64,000 nucleotides of DNA. Source: Candidozyma auris (taxonomy: Eukaryota > Ascomycota > Pichiomycetes > Serinales > Metschnikowiaceae). Under the pieces are notes generated by a model. It was not told the origin of the DNA. It saw only the letters and a list, made by a program, of their open reading frames with translations, and ran no database searches. The stretch covers positions 1,984,001 through 2,048,000 of the forward strand of contig NC_072814.1 in the NCBI RefSeq assembly GCF_003013715.1, given 5' to 3'. Positions 57,399 through 64,000 of the stretch are shown here, piece by piece; the stretch's first letter is position 1; each line of letters starts with the position of its first letter. The position numbers were made by a program, and so were the translations under genes.

Positions 57399-57430
57399 AC
57401 GGTACATGAAACTAACGGTACATGAAACTA
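57399..57430. repeat. Perfect 16-bp tandem duplication
   Basis: ACGGTACATGAAACTA twice in a row (57399-57414 and 57415-57430). Confidence 0.95.
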
Positions 57431-57894
57431 TTTAAAGGTAGTAGGCATTCTGTAGCATTAGAAATCTGGATATACTCTTTGTATCACGGAAGATTATTCA
57501 TGCTTCAATAGTAGGCAATCAATAAATTGTCAACCAATTGTCCGAAATGGGCCACTGCGTCGCAACGACTGTCAACTATTTTGAGCAACCCTATATTTAC
57601 ACAATATTGCCAAAGTGGTAAACGTATTGTTACTCCCTTATATAGCGTGAGAAAAAACAAGGTGGGGCTTGCTGACATTATCCTTGGCTTGATTGGTGTC
57701 ACATTGATCAGGTAGCGAATGTCATTTACTACACCCATCAGCTACTTTCGAAGTGCAAAATGCATATTTGCCATTGCAAATGACACAGTAGCTATGAAAA
57801 TTTTCAGAGGGAGCCACAATACGTCTAGTCATCAGGGAAGACTGCGAGCAGTTGATGTATCTAATTTGAGAAAGATTCTATAGTTGACATATCA

Positions 57895-58497
57895 TTAATT
57901 TCTCAAAGCACGCAACCGTTCCGCTAGCTTATCCTCCTTCTCTTCGCTGATGTTAGACACAGGGGGCGACTGGATATCCACCTTCGTTTCATTAAGCCCC
58001 TGTTTCATTTCTATTCCTGCTTCATCGGCTATTTGACTCATCAACTCATCAACTTCCTCCTGAGGAGTTGTTAAAGCGTTCACGTTATTCGTAGCAGACT
58101 CATAGTAGTTTGTAGAGGCATCTAAGTCCTCGAACTGATTCTCAAATTTATCCATAACCAAAGATATTTTCTCCAAATTCATTGTTTGAAGAGCTTTGTC
58201 CATACCTCTAATGACCTGGGCCATATTCCCTGTCACTGAACGCATTGTCACTGCCGTCTGTACTCTAGAAGCAACAGCATCAATTCTGGAGGCCAACCTT
58301 AAAAGATTTACTCTCTCATTCGCTTTTCTAATAGCGTTCTGTGCGTATAGTTGGGCAATATCGCTGTTACCTTGCATCATTGCCTTCTTCGTCTTCGCCT
58401 TCTCGGAAAGCTCCTCCTTAGCCGCCTTAGCGGCTTGCCTATTCAACAGCTTGGCTGTAAATTTTAGTTGGAAAAGGGATTGTTCGAGACCAGCCAT
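57895..58497 (-). CDS. DID2: ESCRT-III-associated Did2 (CHMP1)
   Basis: 200 residues; S. cerevisiae Did2 has 204. Basic N-terminal helical core (LFQLKFTAKLLNRQAAKAAK, then NAIRKANERVNLLRLASRID and RVQTAVTMRSVTGNM) and acidic C-terminal half, ending with a MIM1 helix EDKLAERLRALRN that recruits the Vps4 MIT domain. Did2 promotes Vps4-driven disassembly of ESCRT-III at endosomes. Confidence 0.95.
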   Translation of the reverse strand: MAGLEQSLFQLKFTAKLLNRQAAKAAKEELSEKAKTKKAMMQGNSDIAQLYAQNAIRKANERVNLLRLASRIDAVASRVQTAVTMRSVTGNMAQVIRGMDKALQTMNLEKISLVMDKFENQFEDLDASTNYYESATNNVNALTTPQEEVDELMSQIADEAGIEMKQGLNETKVDIQSPPVSNISEEKEDKLAERLRALRN

Positions 58498-58630
58498 AAT
58501 TTCTTCTTCGTGATGTGTGAAATCGTTGTCGGTGACTTTCCTTATCTCAGCGCATCAGCTGCAGGAACGACGTTCCCAGACGGTTGTAACTGACCTATAT
58601 TGACCGACTATACACAAGTTACATAATGAA

Positions 58631-60817
58631 TTAATCAATGTCTGGAGCATCAGGCATACTCTGGTCTTCTGCATCATTTTGTTCTCGTTGTGCCAGAGTA
58701 GAGCCGCTCGTACTGGCTTGATTGGATGTATTTTGAGATCCCTGACCCTGACGGAAAACACGAACCAACTCTCTCAAAGCGTCAGTTTGTGTACTTTGCC
58801 TATTACCATTGGACCCTTGAGCCTCAAATCGACGCATGATGTTGCTAAAGATAGGCTGATAATCCCCTGAAAGCATCTGATTTAGTGATTCACTCAAATC
58901 CCATACAGGGCTTCCTTCTCTTCTTGAAGAGTTATTTGCTGCTTCATCACCCTGATTTCCAGTACGATCCGCTTGGGTAGTGTTGGTGCTGTTGTTGGTG
59001 CTGTTGTTGGTGCTGTTGTTGGTGCTGTTGTTGGTGCTGTTGTTGGTGCTGTTGTTGTTGCTGTTGTTGGCGCTGTTGTTGGCGCTGTTGTTATGGCCAT
59101 CATGAGTGGATCTCTGCATTTGGCCCTCTCCACGCTGGGGATCTTGAGCCGAGTCTGATGTCTCTGAGGGATTTCTATCTCCGGTCTCCACCATTATGTC
59201 AAAACTGAAGGGGTTGGATCCACCATCAGCATTGCGTGGAGCATCATTTGGGAAATAGGTCAGGGTTTGCACCTGCATCATATCACCAAAGATATCCCCT
59301 AATTGATTCATCAATCCTCTGATAGATGTATCTGGGCGTTGTGTCTCAGTACTAGCATTATCGGTCTCTCTGTCAGGCGGATTGTTGGCTGTTGTAGTCT
59401 GCGTCTCGGCATTGTTTTCAGTTTCCCGACGGCGGGGACGACCCATCCCAGGCATTCCAGTTATAGGTATGGATACAGTTGATGCCTCCATCAGACTACC
59501 CGCTAGGATATCCAGAGCGACTTCTGGAGTCAAGATTGACGGACGATGTTGTTCCGCTCTCCCAGCAGTGTTTCTCAAATTATCAAAGTTTTCGTCGTAA
59601 GTATAATTAAAAAAGTGCCTATCTTCAGGGCTAGCAACACTTTGCAACTCGCTAAGAGTAGTTCTTACCTGCGAAATATAAAGCCTGATATCGTTAGGAG
59701 ACACCCTTTGCTGCTTTGCCCTTTTTTCCGTCAAGATAAGGGCTTGTACCAATTTATGCACGAACGGAGGGAAGACGGATCTGGCCATAGCATCTTTGTA
59801 TTCTTGCTTTTGTTGGAAATCAAGATTAGTATTAGGTGGATCAATATTTCCAGCCATCGCATCTAATGCATTCTTGTAACCTCTAAGAGCGTGGAGGGTT
59901 CTACCCATGTACAATTCACAATAACCGAGCTGGGCATAGGCAGGAGCAAAAGTCCTGTCCCTCGATACTGCCAATCTAAGATCCTGAATTGCTTCAGAAT
60001 AACAGTTAAGACCAATGAATGCGATTGCTCTGTTGGTGTAAAGCTGAGCGAGGTTGTTGGCAGAATGAATAGTGCACAGATCAATCGCCGTAGTATACAC
60101 CTTTATGGCTTGCGGATATGAAAGATTGGTCATCAAATTGTTTCCTAGCTCACGAAGCTTATGAACCTCTCTTTTTTCAGCATCATGATTCTCCAGTGTA
60201 GCGCCTGCAGCATCAAGATGAGATTGAAGCACCTTCATGAATGTGCTTCGCCATGGGAGGAATGGACAACTCACAAGGGTCTTCTTAAGTCCAGCCAGAA
60301 CCTCTTGAATATAGCGATGCCCGCCATCAATAGAAGAGTCGCCTTGAGTACTTATTTCAATTAGATGATCGAGATATTGTGCCATGATCGTAGAAACTGC
60401 GTCAAACACCACGTCTTCTCGATCTTCATCTAATACTATGCTGGCAGCAGTACAAGCAATCAGATGCATTTGCGTACGAAGAGCCTTGGCCCTCCCATCT
60501 TGAACAGGCTCGCTATCAACTTTTTCACTGACCAGCTCAATGTAACGTAAGGAGATGCTAGGTGGTAGAAGCAAATCCGTCAAATACTTTGCCACAGGAT
60601 AGAATGGCGGATCATACTGCTCATTTCCAGAATTTATGGCAGATACTGTGTCAATAAAACTCATCACTTGAGGCGAATCGAAATTTATAAGTGTATCAGC
60701 GCCAGTACTCATTGACTGCAACGAGGAAGACGTTTTTATACTTAGAGCGTTTAAATGCTCTTTGAGAGCTTCCAGTACGGCGAATCGCCACATCAAGTCC
60801 TTATCGAACGAAGCCAT
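58631..60817 (-). CDS. TPR protein with NNST repeats, unknown function
   Basis: 728 residues from ATG 60817. A helical N terminus (about 1-200), then a TPR array at about 210-320 (REVHKLRELGNNLMTNLSYP, LAQLYTNRAIAFIGLNCYSE, APAYAQLGYCELYMGRTLHA) resembling the three-TPR block of Sgt-type co-chaperones. The C-terminal half is low-complexity: Asn/Thr/Glu-rich, a Gly-Met-Pro stretch, and a run of NNST units coded by a 12-bp repeat (58981-59092). A short ordered piece follows (PVWDLSESLNQMLSGDY). The Sgt2 resemblance is limited to the TPRs, so I assign no name. Likely cytosolic. Confidence 0.75.
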   Translation of the reverse strand: MASFDKDLMWRFAVLEALKEHLNALSIKTSSSLQSMSTGADTLINFDSPQVMSFIDTVSAINSGNEQYDPPFYPVAKYLTDLLLPPSISLRYIELVSEKVDSEPVQDGRAKALRTQMHLIACTAASIVLDEDREDVVFDAVSTIMAQYLDHLIEISTQGDSSIDGGHRYIQEVLAGLKKTLVSCPFLPWRSTFMKVLQSHLDAAGATLENHDAEKREVHKLRELGNNLMTNLSYPQAIKVYTTAIDLCTIHSANNLAQLYTNRAIAFIGLNCYSEAIQDLRLAVSRDRTFAPAYAQLGYCELYMGRTLHALRGYKNALDAMAGNIDPPNTNLDFQQKQEYKDAMARSVFPPFVHKLVQALILTEKRAKQQRVSPNDIRLYISQVRTTLSELQSVASPEDRHFFNYTYDENFDNLRNTAGRAEQHRPSILTPEVALDILAGSLMEASTVSIPITGMPGMGRPRRRETENNAETQTTTANNPPDRETDNASTETQRPDTSIRGLMNQLGDIFGDMMQVQTLTYFPNDAPRNADGGSNPFSFDIMVETGDRNPSETSDSAQDPQRGEGQMQRSTHDGHNNSANNSANNSNNNSTNNSTNNSTNNSTNNSTNNSTNTTQADRTGNQGDEAANNSSRREGSPVWDLSESLNQMLSGDYQPIFSNIMRRFEAQGSNGNRQSTQTDALRELVRVFRQGQGSQNTSNQASTSGSTLAQREQNDAEDQSMPDAPDID
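58981..59092. repeat. 12-bp tandem repeat coding NNST units
   Basis: About nine copies of a 12-bp unit (TTGGTGCTGTTG on the plus strand), the first six near identical, later ones with single changes (NNSN, NNSA). In frame with the TPR gene, so copy-number change keeps the frame. Confidence 0.92.
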
Positions 60818-60963
60818 TTCGCTGTGAATGTTCGTCGTTGTATTACCAGATCTACCGAATTGCAAGTTCGTGCTGCACACTCACTAGAGGGGATTGCGAT
60901 TACTATGCAAGCTCTTTAATCACACCTTAGATACGTTAAGGATAGGGTTTGACATTTGCATTG

Positions 60964-61473
60964 ATGTCCGATTTTTTCTACAAAAAACCGTCTACTCAAG
61001 TGTCCGTGGCTCCTGTAGAGTTGCTCACTAGTGCCAATTGCGACGACTCGTCAAGGATAAGGGCCTTTCTTAGGCTCTCACGAATTGCCACTGATGATAC
61101 GATAAGCCAACATTTAAATGAGTTGAAACCTGAAGAGTGTGATGCTTACTTCAACAAAAAAATCGTCCCGCAATGGCAAGCTCGAGCTCATGCGATACAA
61201 TTCTGTTCCGATTATGCAAAAAGACTAGAAGAGGAAGTGGCTGCCTCCAAACCAAACCCTGCCAATTACGATTTAAGAACAAACCCCTATGCTATGAAGG
61301 ATGATCTCGACAAACTTGAGATGCAAAATGCTCATAGACGAACAATAGAGAACTGGGTTAGTAACGAACAAAATGTCGAAAAGATCATACGAGAAGAAAC
61401 CATAAAGATCTTCAACAATAAGTGTTACTACAAGGATTGGCTTAAACAATTCAAAGAAACCATAAGTGAGTAG
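60964..61473 (+). CDS. MIX23: Mix23-like mitochondrial CX9C-type protein
   Basis: 169 residues from ATG 60964. The family is CCDC58/Mix23 (yeast YBL107C, an intermembrane-space protein). Evidence: the C-terminal NEQNVEKIIREETIKIF then KCYYKDW block, the coiled LEMQNAHRRTIENW, and the DDSSRIRAFLRLSRIATDD N-terminal block equivalent to the human LLKVMRTIDDRI region. Cysteines at about 20, 60, 83 and 156. Recognition is from remembered patterns. TAGGGTTT ends 13 bp upstream of the ATG. Confidence 0.68.
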   Translation: MSDFFYKKPSTQVSVAPVELLTSANCDDSSRIRAFLRLSRIATDDTISQHLNELKPEECDAYFNKKIVPQWQARAHAIQFCSDYAKRLEEEVAASKPNPANYDLRTNPYAMKDDLDKLEMQNAHRRTIENWVSNEQNVEKIIREETIKIFNNKCYYKDWLKQFKETISE

Positions 61474-61520
61474 CACTCAATTCAACAATAGGATAATATT
61501 ATAACGTTTGATGCACTATT

Positions 61521-64000
61521 CTATTTGCCCGCGGCGGCAGCAGCAGCATAAGCTAATATATTTCCTGGCTTCTTTGATGTAGGTTTGTTCGTTGATGATG
61601 ACGAAGAAGTTCTTGACCCATTTGCCTTTGATGGTTTTGGGGGAGCTTTCGGGTTTGATTTTCCTGAAGGCTTTGCCATCAGCTTCGAAGACTTCTTGGT
61701 ATCTTTTGCTGCGTGACGTTGTTTGGGTTTCTCGCTCACCATATCTTTCGCCCATATCAAGCAATCTATCCACCCCAAACTCTCTCCGATACGAACGACG
61801 TCCCCTTTCTTGTCGACCACTCTAGCGGACTTCTCATACTTCGGCTTATCTTCGTTTTTTACACGCTTGAGGAAAACAAGATCTCCTCCTTCTTTGATCA
61901 ACTCAAGGATGAGATAACCGAACACGTCTTCACCTTGAGATTGAGCGTCTTCTTCATCATCCTCCACAAAGACGCTCTCGAATTCATAGTCGTACATCAG
62001 ATAGTCACCACCTTGATTAGCTGTTAAATCTACCAGCATGACCTCAAGATTCTCATAGATCAAAAATATGCGAGCTTTATTGCTCACGCATGCAACAACC
62101 GGTACCATGTTTTTTGTGAGCACATCCTGGTATCTATCTACTAGCTTTTCTATCACTTCATCATCGATGCTTCCTGGTGTCCGGTTGATGAGTCTATTGC
62201 TTAATTGCAGCTTTAATATTGTATCTAGCTTGATGATTTTCTCATCAGGCTCCAAAAATTGTGAAATCTCCTTGAATGTAACAGTGTTGGGCGCAAGATC
62301 CTTCAGTGATGATGATGGCCTCGATTTGGCGGGTGTAGGAGCCCGCTCAAATTTTGGCGTACTTGAACCGCTCGCTGCTCTATAGGCGGAGCTGCTTGCA
62401 GCGCTCTTGGCAGAAGCGATTGCCGCGCTGGATGTTCCGTTACTTTGAGGAAATTTTGGTGATGCAAATGCACTTCGAGGTGTTGATGGATTAGATGTAT
62501 CAGCCTTCAGTACGCCTTTTGCGAAAGCCGTGCCAGAACGCAAGTCTTTGTACTGTGGTGAGCGCGGCGAGGAGTTCTCAGAAGAGATCTGGACATCAGC
62601 CATTTTTGATTCAAGAGGAGGTAATGTCGAAGGAGGCATGTTTGAGTTGGCCAAGCGATTAGAGCGTATATGACCTGGTGAAGAATTCTGAATCATCGGC
62701 GAGCTGGCGAGGCCTGCGGAGGCTTTACCCATTTGGTGGGTCATCCGCAAATCTGGCGAAGTTCTTTGCTTCAATGGTGGAAGTTTGCGAGGTTGTTGGA
62801 CAGAAATTGGTGGATGAGTACTTAAATCGGTCGGTAATATTTGTGTAGTTGTTTCAACCCTCTGTGTAGCCGGACCTGCGAGAGTGGGAATGTTGCCAGA
62901 ACTGAATCCTTTCTTTATCTTGGTAGGTGGCTGGTAAGACTTTTTGCCACCCAATGTGGGCACCAAACTGTAATCAAGAGATTGCAGTATTTGCGAATGG
63001 AGTTGATAGTTGGAAGAGGACTTATTAAGATTTCTTGCGGACCCGGGCTTGATGCCAGAGGGGTTATAGGCCTGCTGAGAAGTATAGCTCAGTTGAGTAT
63101 TAGACAGGACGCCTGGCTGATATGGCTCAAATCGTGGAACCTTTCTCTTCCAAATGAAATTTCGATCGTTCCAGGGAACATCATCAAACCACGATTGGGC
63201 TTGAATCTGAGGAATAGTAAGTCTTTTATGAGCCTCGGCAATAAGAGTTTGATCAACAATCTCTTTTACTCCTTGTGGAACAGGGTTTCTGTAGGTATAA
63301 TCCACACCAATGATTTTTTCGAACGTCAAATATTCAGTTGGGCCCTTGAAAGGAGGTATTCCATTGAAGAACTGATATAAAATGCACCCAAGTGCCCAAA
63401 CATCACTTTCGAAACCGCACTCGTTGTATTGAAGTAATTCAGGGGGTACATATTCAGCGGTTCCAACAAAAGATCCTCTTCTGTCTTTCTGCGGTTTATC
63501 GGGAACGGAGTCATAATTGATTGCTTCACCCTGAGGATCGTCAACTTCTCCGAGAAGCTTGGCGGCACCGAAATCAGTGATTTTGAGGTTGAAATCATAT
63601 CCGACAAGGATGTTCTCTGGTTTGAGGTCTCTATGAATAACGCCTTTGGAATGGATAAATCTGACAGCATCAATAATTTGTATCATATAGAATTTCAGCA
63701 CTGGTTCTGAAAGCGAACCAAACTTACTTATGATGGATAGTAACTCGCCATATTCGGCAAAATCTAAAACGAAGAAAAGGCTAGCGTCATCCTGAAATGT
63801 ATAATAGAGTTGGACAATACCAGGATGTTGTTGGCCCAAGCGATGCAAAGTGGATTTCTCGATATTCACATACTTGATCTTGTCTTCCTTGACAATGTGC
63901 CTCTTCAGAAGTACTTTGATGGCATATGTCTTGTTGTTATAGAGGTCAAGTGCAGAATAAACGGTGGAATAGGAGCCCTCTCCAATACGGGTACCGAACT
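61521..64000 (-). CDS. PDK1-type kinase (Pkh1/2/3), 5' end outside window
   Basis: At least 826 codons, open to the window edge. The kinase domain starts with FGTRIGEGSYSTVYSALD, catalytic Lys in YAIKV, HRDLKPEN, DFG, and the PDK1-specific activation loop SFVGTAEYVPPELL; VLxKRHIVKEDKIKYV and HPGIVQLYYTFQD are also Pkh/PDK1 hallmarks. The middle is Ser/Pro-rich. A C-terminal PH-like region (about 190 to 60 residues from the end) precedes a basic tail ending in an Ala run. Pkh kinases phosphorylate Ypk1, Pkc1 and Sch9 downstream of sphingolipids and organise eisosomes. A CTG at 63906-63908 sits where relatives have Asn, Asp or Ser. Which Pkh paralogue is unclear. Confidence 0.88.
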   Translation of the reverse strand, partial: FGTRIGEGSYSTVYSALDLYNNKTYAIKVLLKRHIVKEDKIKYVNIEKSTLHRLGQQHPGIVQLYYTFQDDASLFFVLDFAEYGELLSIISKFGSLSEPVLKFYMIQIIDAVRFIHSKGVIHRDLKPENILVGYDFNLKITDFGAAKLLGEVDDPQGEAINYDSVPDKPQKDRRGSFVGTAEYVPPELLQYNECGFESDVWALGCILYQFFNGIPPFKGPTEYLTFEKIIGVDYTYRNPVPQGVKEIVDQTLIAEAHKRLTIPQIQAQSWFDDVPWNDRNFIWKRKVPRFEPYQPGVLSNTQLSYTSQQAYNPSGIKPGSARNLNKSSSNYQLHSQILQSLDYSLVPTLGGKKSYQPPTKIKKGFSSGNIPTLAGPATQRVETTTQILPTDLSTHPPISVQQPRKLPPLKQRTSPDLRMTHQMGKASAGLASSPMIQNSSPGHIRSNRLANSNMPPSTLPPLESKMADVQISSENSSPRSPQYKDLRSGTAFAKGVLKADTSNPSTPRSAFASPKFPQSNGTSSAAIASAKSAASSSAYRAASGSSTPKFERAPTPAKSRPSSSLKDLAPNTVTFKEISQFLEPDEKIIKLDTILKLQLSNRLINRTPGSIDDEVIEKLVDRYQDVLTKNMVPVVACVSNKARIFLIYENLEVMLVDLTANQGGDYLMYDYEFESVFVEDDEEDAQSQGEDVFGYLILELIKEGGDLVFLKRVKNEDKPKYEKSARVVDKKGDVVRIGESLGWIDCLIWAKDMVSEKPKQRHAAKDTKKSSKLMAKPSGKSNPKAPPKPSKANGSRTSSSSSTNKPTSKKPGNILAYAAAAAAGK

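Larger units (their letters stand above)
56634..57894. other. Intergenic: SOD2 promoter to DID2 3' end
   Basis: 1261 bp. Contains the SOD2 TATA box, TGTACAGGAGAC twice (near 56738 and 56945), a 16-bp tandem duplication (57399-57430), and one small minus-strand frame (57031-57321). Confidence 0.45.

Noticed and set aside
57527..57715. 62-codon plus-strand frame ending in a hydrophobic segment
   Set aside because: Opens at TTG and contains no ATG, so it cannot be a normal yeast coding sequence.

Overview
This is nuclear DNA from a budding yeast of the CTG-Ser clade: compact, mostly intronless genes on both strands, short convergent spacers, yeast splice signals (GTATGT, TACTAAC), and orthologues of well-known Saccharomyces genes. 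CTG codons fall where family members carry serine or a small polar residue, clearest in the rhodanese domain of the tyrosine phosphatase (34246-34248). They are absent from the strongly codon-biased RPL25 and thioredoxin genes. Base composition looks like the mid-40s percent GC by eye, which would suit the Clavispora/Metschnikowia side of the clade, but the species cannot be named from this. Start sites below are the first sensible in-frame ATG.

Layout. 1-1.7 kb: 3' part of an unrecognised repeat protein. 2-13 kb: LAS17, a GCIP-like protein, S-formylglutathione hydrolase, an MFS transporter, a UPF0643-like protein, TVP38 and PXL1. 14-23.7 kb: RPL25 (spliced), MRPS18, MCK1, VPS68, SWD3, a germinal-centre-type kinase and an MRS2/LPE10 magnesium channel. 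23.7-32.3 kb: RGD2, AEP3, HCR1, a SET methyltransferase and thioredoxin. 32.6-45 kb: PTP2/3-type phosphatase, an AHC1-like protein, a probably spliced unknown gene, TRS31, ARD1, PNO1, MDM31/32 and SPP2. 45-64 kb: ELG1, SPT3, an intron-encoded box C/D snoRNA in a host that looks non-coding, TLG1, SDC1, UGO1, VPS17, SOD2, DID2, a TPR protein, MIX23 and a PKH/PDK1-type kinase cut by the window end.

The genes form no single pathway; this is ordinary eukaryotic gene order. Recurring themes are endosome/Golgi traffic (TVP38, VPS68, TRS31, TLG1, VPS17, DID2), mitochondria (MRPS18, MRS2-like, AEP3, MDM31/32, UGO1, SOD2, MIX23), actin and Rho control (LAS17, PXL1, RGD2), chromatin (two COMPASS subunits SWD3 and SDC1, SPT3, AHC1-like) and translation (RPL25, HCR1, PNO1, snoRNA).

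The least expected items are the intronic snoRNA at 49882-49980 with complementarity to 25S rRNA, the seven tandem 20-residue repeats at 1137-1556, a recurrent intergenic motif TTTTYGCAGCCA, uniformly extended RTCACGTG sites, and an intron style with only 5-6 bases between branch site and 3' splice site. I saw no transposons, tRNA genes, CRISPR arrays or viral sequence.
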